64,000 nt of DNA from Tigriopus japonicus (taxonomy: Eukaryota > Arthropoda > Copepoda > Harpacticoida > Harpacticidae). The notes under the pieces were generated by a model. It saw only the letters and a list, made by a program, of their open reading frames with translations, made no database searches and was not told the origin of the DNA. Positions 24,257-35,666 of this stretch are shown piece after piece (positions within the stretch are counted from its first letter, which is position 1; every line of letters starts with the position of its first letter). The position numbers and the translations under genes were made by a program. The stretch is taken from positions 8,780,471 to 8,844,470 of the forward strand of contig CM021321.1 of the NCBI GenBank assembly GCA_010645155.1. Direction: 5' to 3'.

Positions 24257-25826
24257 GATGTGTTTCGAGTTGGATTTTTGGCAGTTTTCCCATTTTGGTT
24301 TTTGGGTTCAAAAATCTTATCACAACTAGATACACTAAGATAGATATTGGCATACGTAGGCTAACACACGGTGCCGATGATTCACACTGGTGATTGGTCA
24401 AGAGCATTCAGTTGAACATTCAGCTGATTCTAACGAAGTTCAACAACAAACCAGAGTACTTCTTCTTTGTTGATTTTGTAGTGATCTGACCTGGTGCTGG
24501 GGTTGCCAATTTTCTTAAGTGAAATCATATTCCCTACTGTCTACCAGCCTTCATAAACAGGTTTTTTTTTTTCTTTAAGAAGCGACAAAAGGCAAGGCAT
24601 CCCTGACTTTCGTGACTTCTGAGCAGGGTTGCAAATCAACCTCAAATTCGTGTTTGCTCATATACCGGAGCAAAGCACCCATTCTCTAAGAGGTAACCCT
24701 ACCCTGCCACCTCCCGTGAAAAAACTTGCGCAACCCGAGATTTCACATCACTGAGATTTTGTTGTCAATTACCCGATCATGTGAATTAATCGGCCCCTGT
24801 TTAAACTCCACACTAGTTGAAATTCACTTTTTGCATATCGGGTTAATACCTTGGACACATTTCCAGCAGACTTGAGGATTTTCAATAACAAAACTGCCCT
24901 ATCAGATGAGCGAAATAGTTTAGATGTGTTTCTTAGAAGAAAAGGTTCCTTTAATCATGAACTTCGGCTTCCCGCATGATGAATGACGTCACAGACAGTC
25001 CGTGCCGGGTCGGGCAATCATAGATTTGAATGCCAATCTCTGCCTTCTAGTATTTCTAGTCAAAACTGGCAGCACTCCTGGTTCGAAATAGGGACCCTCT
25101 CAGAGATTGGCATTCAAATCTATGTTTGCCTGACCCGGCACGGACTGTCTGTGACGTCATTCATCATGCGGGAAGCCGACGTTCATGATTAAAGGAACCT
25201 TTACTTCTAAGAAACACATCTAAACTATTTCACTCATTTGATAGGGCAGTTTGGTTATTGAAAATCCTCAAGTCTGCTGGAAATGTGTCTAAGGTATTTA
25301 CCTGATATGAAAAAAGTGAATTTGAATTAGTCTGGAGTTGAAACAAGGGCCATTTAATGTCACATGATCGGGTGATTGACAACAAAATCTCAGTGATGTG
25401 AAATCTCGGCTTGCGCAAGTTTTTTTACGGGAGGTTGCAAGGTAGGGTTACTGCTTGGAGAATGGGTGCTTTGCTCTTGTATATGAGCGAACACGAATGG
25501 GAGTTTGATTTGCAACCCTGCTCAGAAGTCACTACAGTCAGGGATGCCATGCCTTTTGGTGCTCTTTAAAGAAAAAACGGGTTTATAGATACTGTTAGAC
25601 AGAGGGGAATTTGATTTCACATAGGTAAATTGGCAACCCCATCACCAAGTAAAAGCACTACAAAATCAACAAAGAAGAACTACTTTTGTTTATTATTGAA
25701 CTTTGTGAGAATAAGCTGAATGTTCAACTGAATGCTATTGACCAATCACCAGCGTGAATCATCGGCACCGTGTGTTAGCCTACGAATGCCAATATCTATC
25801 TTAGTGTATCTAGTTCGAAACACATC
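24257..25826. repeat. Large near-perfect palindrome, arms about 730-790 bp
   Basis: The left arm 24257-25042 is repeated inverted at 25101-25826 around a 58-bp spacer. Matching blocks run the whole length: GATGTGTTTCGA / TCGAAACACATC at the outer ends, AACACACGGTGCCGATGATT / AATCATCGGCACCGTGTGTT near 24364 and 25756, GACAGTCCGTGCCGGGTC / GACCCGGCACGGACTGTC next to the centre. The left arm has about 60 bp (24269-24325) absent from the right, and other small indels exist, so the arms have diverged independently. Short frames occur, but none is recognised. It is either a foldback transposon or an inverted duplication; no terminal target duplication was established. Confidence 0.9.
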
Positions 25827-27903
25827 ACTATATAAAACAAAAACTGGACAGTCCTTGTAATGTGTTAATGTCTTAACATCTGAAAATTTGTCTCGCCATA
25901 ACCTACTAGATCAAAATATCGGCAATCATTTAACAATAAAGTGTGCGTAATCCATATTTGATCCATGAAGAATAACCATTTCCACCCAAGTTGTCACGTA
26001 GTCTTGAATGCAAAGAAGTTTGTAACAAAACTCTCGACACACCCAAACAAAACTGCGAATTCAAGACATTTTTTGCAATAAGCAATGTTCCCAAATTACT
26101 TCCCAAGTTTCTGTAACATGTTTTGCATAACTTAACCAATTGATTAGCTCCATCAGAGTGGCCAATCATCGGTTTTCACAGCCTTAATTGGATCAACAAC
26201 CCATTGCCAACCAATACTAAGAGTTCGCATTGAAGCGTTGAGCATGCCTGATTATCCGCTTTAGAGTCAGTGAAAGGACTCTTAAGTGGGGTAGAAGATT
26301 CTTGGCATGACGCTATGGAACATGTATGTCTTGAATGGAGACGAGGTTATGCTCTAAATCATTCAATTTGTTCTCATGTAACCGACACGCGATGCCAAGA
26401 AGAAAGCCAAACGAGCTGGAAGTGTCGGTACGCTCGAATTGTTAAATGCACTAATTCAAATGGCTCGATCATGGCTATTTTTATTGCACTTCGGTATACT
26501 CGAGTCATTTAAATTAGTGCACTTAACATCCGACCTTTTTTGTCTGCCAACGACTTGGTGTTGTTAACAAATCTGGAATACCCTTACATTGTACGTCCGT
26601 ACTCAATAATGGATTATTAACTCTTGAAATAATAGTACTTTCCACAGACCGCATTGATTATCTCAAGTTCCTTACACTCCATGAAATAACTCTCAAAATT
26701 GAACTTTTTTTTAAATATCCCTGCTCTAAATGGGGATAGCAAAGAAGTCTAATGGAAGAGTAAAGGGCTGTATGGTTCGAATCAGTTCAAATACACGCAA
26801 GATACAAGCTTCATCAAATTTACGATCTGGTACCTGAAGATTGACGTCCGGTCAAATTGTCCGAGTGCATAAGATGAACTTCTCAATTGATTTTCCAAAT
26901 TTTTTTGACCCTCGAGATTCTAATGAGGTAACCAGAAGCAAGTTAACTAGTGAAGGATTGCATTTCATTTGCACCAAATAGATGGCGCAGTTTTTTTGGA
27001 TATATGACAATAGTTTCGGTTGTGAATGGTTAGTTTAAGTGCCAATAGGAGCCATTTTGGCATATTTGGATCACTTTCAGTAAGCCGTATTGTATAGTGA
27101 CCATAGAGAGGTGGACCGAGGTGGACTGTTACCTAAATTGGCACTAGAACGCCATCTGCTTTTAGTGTTTCCACTTTTTGAGGTGTTGACTAGCATTTGG
27201 CGCAATTTAGAATAATGCAAGCTTCTTTCGCATGTCAGTTACTCGACCATGCTGACTCAAATTGAGCTTTGAACGCAAGACATAGAAACCAAAATCTTGG
27301 AATGACCCCTGTTCAAAACGATAAATTTTGCATCCCAAGTTTTGGAGAGACTGGAAGAGCTTTGATCATGGTAGTCACATCTGTGGTGGTAGTTTTTGCA
27401 ACGATTGTGGCCCAGCCTGACTAGCCTACAAAGCTCAAAAATCGTACTCGTACTTTACACGTCCGTATCCATTTATTTTGCAGAAACTTTCCTAACAAGT
27501 TTTTCTAGCCTTAGTAATTGAAAAAAAGCTCGAAATGGCCAAAATATTTCATTCAGGATTATCATTTTTGGATCTGATTTTTACTTTTTTGACGAATTTT
27601 ATTTTAATCTTTAGGTTTATATCCGATATTAAGAATGGTCCCGACATTTTTCAAATGGAAAGAACAAGCCCAAAATTTTTCGAGATAAAAATTCAGAAGA
27701 AAATGTTTGGATCAAATATATGACATAAAACTATTTTAGCCCGAAAAAGTGACAAACATAAGAGGAAACTAAGCAACTAATTTGCACGATCCAAAAACCA
27801 CTGAATTTCCCTGGAAGGGTTTAGGCCAGGACTCGCCAAACTCGATACTTGATTGGCCTTATAACGAAATTCCCATATCGAAAACGGTTCCAAATTCACA
27901 ATA
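25827..27903. other. No identifiable gene; one small MITE inside
   Basis: The only structure seen is the short inverted repeat at 26425-26533. The frame at 25930-26169 (-) and others are unrecognised. Confidence 0.45.
26425..26533. repeat. Short MITE, family B, copy 1
   Basis: TGTTAAATGCACTAATTCAA on the left is mirrored by AAATTAGTGCACTTAACATC on the right, and TGGCTCGA by TCGAGTCA. The right end, CACTTAACATCCGA, is the inverse of the left end of the copy at 60931 (TCGGATGTTAAGTG). Both copies contain CTCGAGTATAC-like sequence. No coding potential. Confidence 0.75.
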
Positions 27904-28157
27904 GGTCGGTTGTTGAAGTAGTTAGGAAGTATAGTAGAAGCATACCTAGAAACACAAAAGAAGCACATGAGATGGAGTAGAAATAATCATGCTCGATCAA
28001 GTTTCGCTACATAAGCTGCGTTTTTCAATCACAGCTTGTGTAATGAAACTTGCTCGAGGATGAATATTTCTACTTCGCTTCATATGCTTCTTTCATGCTT
28101 CTTTTATGCTTCTAGATATACTTCTCCTATACTTCAAAACTACCTCAACAACCAACC
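27904..28157. repeat. Foldback MITE, family A, copy 2
   Basis: The 254-bp inverted repeat starts GGTCGGTTGTTGAAGTAG and ends CTACCTCAACAACCAACC. It contains GAAGTATAGTAGAAGCAT and CATGCTCGATCAAGTTTC in the same order as copy 1 at 3868-4140. Arms and loop have diverged in both copies. No clear target duplication. Confidence 0.85.
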
Positions 28158-29453
28158 TTCTACCTTGATTTCATGAGAGTTGAAGATGTTCGAAGGAAGC
28201 GAGTTCGAAGAAAAGCGTTTTTTGAAGCCTATGACATACTTTGGGTTGAATTAATTGTCCTTACAATGAGCTATGATTGTCTTAATATTCTTTGAAGGGC
28301 GATAATCATTTCATCTTAGGGTTTAGCTAGTACAGGAACCATTCAAATAGACGCAATATTCCTCATTCAAACAAGTACAGTACCATTCAACGACATATTT
28401 TATTTTTGTGGGAAGTGAAGCACCTTCATTAGAAAAGAGCGTTAAAATCATTGCTTTCTTCTGTAATGATTATTCATTAACGTTACAAAAAATACCAACC
28501 CAAACAAAGGAAAATTCCGAACTTTAGCTTTAAGAACTGCAAGTCATCCAACCAATCATTATAAGAACTGAATAATTCAGCAGAAATATTGTCCAAATAT
28601 GCAAACTATCTTTACCTTATTCCAATCCCAAACTAACCAACAACCTTCATCGATACCTTCAGACCTCAAATATCTAATTACATGGTTTCCTCCCTAATTC
28701 AATAGCCTCATTTCATTTCATACTGTAATGAAATTTCTCTGCATACGAGCCTTTCACGAAATGTGATTCGCATTTAACGATTCCTCGGTCGGAACTGGAC
28801 CCCCAAGAACCAATTGATTTTCAAACACTTGCGGTTAGGTTTTCCATCTCTCAATTGCAATCTTATGCAAACAACACCCTGTATTGTTTTTGAACTCTGA
28901 ATACAAAATATCTTACTCTAACAAGTAGCAAACAACAAGCCTTTGAGAGGAAATGCACTCATTTAGAAAGAGTCCACACTAGGAGGTGTAGATATCAATC
29001 ACCTCCTGAAAAGATCTGCATTTCTGACCCGTTTTTTGCATCTGAGAATGGACCCGAAACCAGCGGGATTCTTGGGTTGAGTTCAGGTTACTTCGAGAAG
29101 CTTTGCGTATACTGTACTTTCAGAAGCCTCAGACTGAATGGATGGTTGATGGCTCGCTCTTTTTTTACGTAAAGCTCTTTTCGCAAGCCCGAAGTTGAAC
29201 CGAGAGTCAAGAATCAGTTGTCGGTTGACGCTTAGAGTGGAAACAAGAGCAACTTGGCGTCAATTGAAAGTGCGGTTTTCAGTTCAAGTTAGAGATTATC
29301 AGTGCATTCCGAAGTTTAAATTCTTGGTTCGAGAGAAAGGTAAGATAGAGAATGACATTCAAATAGATGCAATAAAAGCTTTGGAGATGATGTTAAACAG
29401 GTTAACGTTGGCGGGTTGATTAAGACGAAACAGGGTTGGTTTGAAGTACAGTT
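28158..29453. other. No identifiable gene
   Basis: Only short frames such as 29195-29419 (+), without known motifs. Nothing else could be supported. Confidence 0.5.
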
Positions 29454-30283
29454 CTAGAGACAGAAATGTCAATTCAGTTTAATGAGTGCAGATTTTTTTA
29501 CTTTGAACACATTTTTTGGTACAGCAGTAAGGGTGCAAAGTGATCTTGTTCAAGCAAAGCAATTGACGCTTACACCCTGAAATCGCAAATTCCGGTTTTG
29601 AATCACGTAAAAAAATGGGCTCAACTTCAAATGGGGCCTTTGTGCGATTGTTTGTGTTTTGTGAAATCTCGCAACCATTTGACTGGGACTTCGCTTACCA
29701 AAAGCCAAAGGTAATCGTGATAACTTGAAAACCTCGCAAATTTTCTGAGTTTTTCACAACAATGTCAAAAAAAATATTGGGAGGAGACGTGGCGTTGTGG
29801 TTAGTGCAGTTTCCTTTAGTGAGAGAGGTCCCAGGTTCGATTCTCCTCCCCGACCTTTCTCAAGGAAAGTTTTAGACGCTAATTCACACCCACAGACGAA
29901 GAACCATTCTGATACTGGACATGAAATTGCCTATCGGAACAATTTGGACGATGTGATGGCTGGCTTCGCTGGCCGGGCGAGGCTCAACCCTCCGACCCTA
30001 GCACCAACACTCCAAAAAAAAAAAGTCAATATCGTTCTACTTTGACAATCACAAAGGGTAAAAAATCATACAGCATGGCAAATTTGAGCAAAACTTGAGT
30101 TTTGGATTGATTTCAAATTAACTAGGCTTGCGGTAATTGATGAACCTAGTCAACTAGTCAACAAGTGGCGACTCTTAAAGAAAAATAAACATTGCTAAGA
30201 ATACCCCTTTCCACCGCACATCACACCATAGGCTTGTGTGAATCAAAAATGATTATGGAGTGTCATTTCTCCTAGACCTCTAG
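29454..30283. repeat. MITE family C, copy 1, carrying inserted SINE
   Basis: The left end, CTAGAGACAGAAATGTCA, and right end, GGAGTGTCATTTCTCC then CCTCTAG, are inverted with respect to each other. Both halves match the compact copy at 56429-56686: AAATGTCA, TTGAACACA and CAAGGGTG-like blocks on the left, CACATCACAC and GGAGTGTCATTTCTC on the right. This copy is far longer because extra sequence including the SINE at 29779-30024 lies in its middle. The rest of the extra sequence (about 29600-29778 and 30025-30180) is not assigned. Confidence 0.65.
29779..30024 (+). mobile_element. tRNA-derived SINE, apparently full length
   Basis: The head carries a Pol III A-box-like TGGCGTTGTGGTTAGTGC at about 29791-29808 and a B-box-like GGTTCGATTCTC at about 29834-29845, spaced as in a tRNA gene. 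It is followed by a body with TTTTAGACGCTAATTCACAC and a tail of eleven A at 30014-30024. The tRNA part ends CCTCCCC, pairing with the starting GGGAGG like an acceptor stem. The 82-codon frame across it is incidental. No clear target-site duplication is visible. A body fragment occurs at 17104-17165. Confidence 0.85.
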
Positions 30284-31147
30284 TTTGTGGAATTCCGGAA
30301 AAAAAGAGTAGAGCAGTTAAGCACCGGTTTTAGCTCCAATCCGGGTTTTTTTTTTCACCGCAGGATTTTCACGCACTGCAGGAAATAGTTTTTGTGTTTG
30401 TGCAGAGGAAGTCACTGGAAAACAGAAGGATCTGTGATATTTGTTCATTAAGATGATTTTGGATTTAATTACATTTGTTTCTTAAATTTGTCGTCACCTG
30501 TCATTTAGTTATGAAACAAAAGGTTTTGTAACTAGAGTTTCCCTTGGCAGTCATGATTTTTTGCAAATCTTGAGCAAATGTGGCCTCAATAGGGGAAGTG
30601 GTCGCATTCCAATCGCATTGTTTTGGCCCAAGTGAATAATTTTTCTACCTTTTGTTTACCAAAATCGGACCAAATAAAGAAAGATTATTTGGATCCCGGG
30701 ATCAGCTAAATATGCTATCACGCGATATGATCAAGAATTATCCAGGATTGATGAGGGGACACAATTCCTCCTAATATGGACATAAACATATCAACTAGTC
30801 TGATATTTTGCCATGAGGAATGTTATCTTCATCTTCATCAACGCTAAGTTCGAAGTTCATCAGGGTTGCCACTTCGCTTCTTTTGAAAAGGCCAGAATAG
30901 TTAGTTTTGCCATGAAACAATTTTATCCATGATCAATGTCCTCGACAAGGACACACGTTCAAATTGTCAAATTACAAGGGTTGATGGTTGGAGAGGCCGA
31001 TGATTATTTGGTCTGGAATCAAGGGTTAAGTTTTCGGAGGGGTGGAAAAACAGACCATGTCTCACACCCTTCTCGTAATGGTCGGGTAATTGAAGTTAAA
31101 GGGCTCAATTTGATGTAACTAAGCGAGACTTTTGATTGCATGAATCA

Positions 31148-31726
31148 ATAGGGTGACTCACGAAAAACGGAACTTGAAACTATGCCTTGAACTTCTGAAA
31201 AATGAATGTGTTTTGAAAAGATGTAGCAGTCAGTAATTCTTAGGATGTGATCATTTTTTTAGTGATGTACCGAAAGGGCTCTCAACTGAAACCGAAAGTT
31301 TCAGCTACAAGGGGCCTAACCGAAATTGTTGTTCATTTTTGTTTAAGTGTTCCAACTTAAGTTATCACATACTTAAAGAAAATGGGAAAAATAAGTTCCA
31401 GAGGTTTTGGACCAATACATTCGATTTTGGTGTTTTTTCCATTATTAATGGTCCATGTTTGCTTTCGGTTTCGGTAGACATAACTGAAACCGAAATTTCG
31501 GTGAGAGTTTCGGCCGAATTTCAACCAAGAGTACTTTCAGTCCACCACTAGGATTTTTATTTACCTTAAATTCCCATTCCTTAAAACAACTATAATTCCC
31601 GAGGACTTTTATTCACTCTTCATGAGAAAAATCGTCTCCGCTTGAATAAAAAGTTATTCAAATATTAAGATTTTCTGACTTTATCCTTCAAGAATTTGGT
31701 AATTCCTAGGCTTTAATGTTGGAACA
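31148..31726. mobile_element. Possible Tc1/mariner-like element split by a hAT MITE
   Basis: ATAGGGTGACTCACGAAAAA near 31149 and AACACCCTAT near 31717 form short inverted ends. The sequence following the left end resembles termini of the elements at 59326 and 63288 (GGGTGATTCATAAGAAACG). The hAT MITE at 31260-31550 sits inside. The terminal match is only about 8 bp, so this is tentative. Confidence 0.35.
31260..31550. mobile_element. hAT MITE, diverged copy
   Basis: The ends are TAGTGATGTACCGAAAGGGC and ACTTTCAGTCCACCACTA. The interior carries ACCGAAA and TTTCGGT units plus GCTTTCGGTTTCGGTAGACA, matching the 22539-22878 element. The flanking 8-mers no longer match cleanly. Non-autonomous and older than the 22539 copy. 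Confidence 0.85.
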
Positions 31727-33275
31727 CCCTATAGAATACCGTAATGGAATAAAATCAAGGGCCAGATTTATAGTTACCTTGAATAAAACCCAAAACGAAA
31801 TCAGTGAAATCAAATTGAACGAATATGAAGTGGAAGAAAAATGCTCTCTAAATTTCGTTCAAAGGGTTGATAAGACGGTTATTGAAGATTGCTGAACAAG
31901 TAATGTTCTCTCTATGAAAAAATAAAGTCCTTAGTAATGTGAGTCATTCGTTGTGCCAATGACATAATTCAATATCCTCACCAATTTTGCGCCAAGTGGC
32001 CCTATTTTGGAATGTAAGGATTCCAAAAGGTTGCCGCTACATAAAAGGGTTGGCTTTTTTCCAGTCCGACTAGTAATTGCGTCCAATCAAAATGTCTGAG
32101 TACCTTCAATTGGATCTTGGCCATTGAACACGAATGATCATTGACCTTTTTGATTGTATGGTGCAAGGGACAATTGTTGTCAATTTGGTGAACTAATTGA
32201 AGATGATTGATTCACTACTTACATATTGAAGGGACTTCCCCCTTTGCCGAATCAATTTATTGGGACTTGTTTTCCCCAGAGCCTCATGAATGGCATTAAA
32301 ACGATCATTAAGTAAAACAAATTGCACTTCAAGTGCACTTACTTTTGCTTCTTGTCAACAATGAATAATTGCCGCCATTTTCAAACCATTAGAAACGCCT
32401 TCAATCAAGAAAAAAGGCGATCCACAAATCTTATACTTTTTATCCCCATTCGTCTTACTAACTTTGACATGATAGCTTCAAAACTACAAGGTTTTGAGAT
32501 CGTAGAGATCCCGATCTGAATTAAAAACAATAACCTATCGGAATTGCTCGATTCAATAGTTCGTGTTTTGTAAGGTCGTTATGGTGTGCGTGGTCATCTG
32601 GTCAAACGAGTCAAAAGTGAAGGTGGCGGGGTAAAAAATAAGTGATTGTAAACTCGATACCTTGGGGCAATTTCCATGTCGTCATGCATTTCCTCGCCGT
32701 TCAGACAAGACTTCGATTGAATTTTTGAAATAACGGAAATGAGAAGTTTGGCTTCTGGAGGAAGGGGGGAGCTGTACTTTTGGATACTATTGGCTGCCAA
32801 AGCAAACGGATGCCAGGTTCTTTGGCGAGACTTTTGTTCGAAAAATTGTCAGGGACTCCTCTATGACGTCTCTTTGTAATGGATGAGGGTGATCTTGTGT
32901 GGGAAATTGAATCTCATCCTCATAACGCGATCTCAAGTGATTTTGTCAGCCCTAGGCATATTAAAAAGCTTAGGACAAAACAAGTTCGTCATTCAATTAA
33001 TGGTCTCGGCTCATTTAATATACAATTTACTTGCCTGCGAAGCCCCTACCAAGTGTCAAAGTCATTAGATACCCGCTGAGCCGAGTCTTCTGGTTCCCTT
33101 CTGAGGTTTGCGTCGCAACTCCCGCCACTAATTACGGGTCCATGAGCAATTTCCTAAAACAATCTTTCTATTCCTTAACTTGTCCTAAAATGTCCCTCAT
33201 CAAACTTGAAATCATTTCCTCACCAGCAGATTTGAGTGACTAGCTTAAAGATATTGCAACCATTGGGCAAAAAAT
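31727..33275. other. No identifiable gene
   Basis: Short overlapping frames at about 32879-33243 (+) and 32594-32800 (-) are unrecognised. Nothing further can be supported. Confidence 0.5.
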
Positions 33276-33492
33276 TAGGGATGTGGCGAAAGTGTTTTGA
33301 ACCGTGGCCAAGAGCGAAACCAAAACAAGATGCCTCTTTTTTTGAAAAAAACACCTAATTGAACTTTAAAGTCATGTTTTGGAATCTGTGTCACTTTAGT
33401 CAGTGTTCTTCGGAAAAATGAAAAATAATTTCATGCACTAACATAGTCAACTCGAAGACTATTTTAGTGAATGTAATTTCGGTACATCCCTA
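33276..33492. mobile_element. Degraded hAT MITE
   Basis: The stretch begins TAGGGATGTGGCGAAAG and ends TTTCGGTACATCCCTA, imperfect inverted repeats of the same ACCGAAA-type hAT terminus. The flanks do not match as an 8-bp duplication. The interior GAGCGAAACCAAAAC still echoes the family motif. Confidence 0.65.
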
Positions 33493-35201
33493 TTGTAACT
33501 TAATTTTTTTTTTTGTTAATCACTGATATCAGGGAAATACCCTTGTCCGATGTTCTAGCTGTAGCTCTTAAATGTTGGGCAATAAAAACCGTCTGAGATC
33601 TTTAAAAACTCTTTGGAACCTTGAAAATTTTATTTGCCCATTCAATTTTGTACTTCTTTCTTGAAATACCTGTGGGTTAATTAAGATCCTATTCATAATG
33701 TTTCCATATTCAATAAATTTGGTCGTGTTAGTTTGATGTTTTCTCACATTAATTCATGTCAAATGGGGAACTAAACTTATCCGTCTCCCATGCTGTTTCA
33801 CAGACCCTCAAAGATTTTGGTAGACTAGGCGTTGAATCGCCAAATCATAATTAAGCTCAGGATCTTGTGCAATTAGGAGTTTTCACTGAGAGGAACAAAG
33901 AAAAACTCTTACAAAAAGTAAAAAATTGGTTCTCAAACTCCAGGTACAAACTATGAGGCGGCAGAGTAAAAAAATGTCGAATGAATAAGGCTCTAGCTCT
34001 CAATTACTCATTGCATTGAGGGACCTGCACTCAATTTATGTTCTTTCCAATATTTCCTTCAATTCGCCACCATCCTCTGAATACATTGAAGAAGTTTTCA
34101 TTGTTGTGAAATTCGTTTCGCTTCCAATCACCTCTCAATTTGATGATAAGCAAGTCCCACTTGATCGAAGATCTTCATTATTGTGTGCATTCTGACGGTT
34201 TTCTTGAGTCATTCTTCAAGAGAAGACACACATGTGATGGTTGAACCTTTGGTTTTAACAATGCAAGGGAATCTTCTGCAAACCAAATCGGAAAAGGAAA
34301 CAGTGAAGAGACAAGTTAGATATCAACAAATCCGTACTTCAGGGTGCCCAAAATGCATCAGAGTCTCGTAAAAAGCTTCCTTCCGCTGAAATGTGTAATT
34401 ACGAACCTAAAGTAAGTAAAAATTATCCGGTCCCATTAAGAAGGTAGACAAGTTTGAGGTCACGTCGTATTGCATTTGATATACGCTAAACGCGAGAGAC
34501 AGCAGTTAAAAATGCTAAAGCCAATTTATTTTCGCAAACTGACTTGTGCCTCATCTCAGTGCTTATAAGACGTCAACCATTTGATGATAGCATGTACGAA
34601 ACCCTTTACAAGTTCGCAAGAACTCATCTCTCAAATGCCGAAAAAAAAATTTAAAAAAGCGCTCGAAAGTGCAAATATACATCCCCAAAATGACTTGCTT
34701 ACTTGAGATGAAATGTGACCACCTCACATAACGTTATTGAGCTACAGGACCTCAATACAGGACAATCTTCTTATTTAACGATTGAACACGGTTTATAATG
34801 ATGGTTTTCCCCGGATAATGACATTGTCAAGCCAAACAATTATCTACCATGTAGTGTTTATTTCCCCATCAACCAAACAAACTTTTTTCGCGTTGCTAAG
34901 GCGATGCACAATGTGGTTACCCTACCACATTGCATAGGTGGTTTGTTTTTCGCAATCATGCGTTGTTAAAAAAGAGAATAAGTATAACGAGCTAACAACA
35001 TACCAACGTACCTGCCACCATGATTTGGTACAAAGAAGCCCTCGTGACATGTGATTGTAATCAAGCCCGACATTGAAGTGAACCCAGAGACATTTCTCTA
35101 GATAAAGTCAGGTTCAGAACATCACGCTGTCGCCTCAAGCTTTGCGAACAAATGTTACACGAACGCTAATGGTGCAGAAATCCTTGCATCCATGCAATTT
35201 T

Positions 35202-35666
35202 CTAACTTTCCAAGGGACGAAAGATTGCTTTAATTCCCGTTTTGACAGGGAGTGTGAATGTGTATGTAGAGTTTCTTGGAAAAAATTCCCCCTTCTCAAA
35301 CCTTGACAGCCCAAAAGTCCTTTTGAGACCCCGCAACTTATACGCAAGTGTCATAAGATGAATGGATCGATGGTGAGGCTGAAAGTGAGTACCGAAGAAC
35401 ATGGCATCCATAGCTTTGTCATCAGGCCTGCTTTTGTCGGTGAATCGCCCCAAAAGGCTATCATTTAATAATGTTTCGGCATATTGGGAAATAAGTGCGG
35501 CCATCAGCTTGGTTTTGACATAATAAACACGGATTCCAGGTGTTAGGAATTCCAAAATTTGAGGCCTATGCCCTTGGCAACGATACAGATGAGAGACTGC
35601 AAAGAGTCCTAGCGAAAAAAATAATAATAATGATGGACCTAATGTGCACTCAACAATGTCTGACAC
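35202..35666 (-). other. Unrecognised 154-codon open frame
   Basis: This is the longest ATG-started minus-strand frame in the window. The translation starts with a hydrophobic stretch (LLLFFSLGLFAVSHLY) and is otherwise Lys/Arg-rich. Further frames follow upstream on the same strand (35650-35936 and 35964-36275), and plus-strand frames overlap. Local base composition is less AT-rich, which favours chance frames. No family resemblance, splice signals or repeats were seen. It could be a real unannotated exon, but I consider chance more likely. Confidence 0.2.

Noticed and set aside
29797..30045. 82-codon frame
   Set aside because: It runs through the SINE and its A tail.
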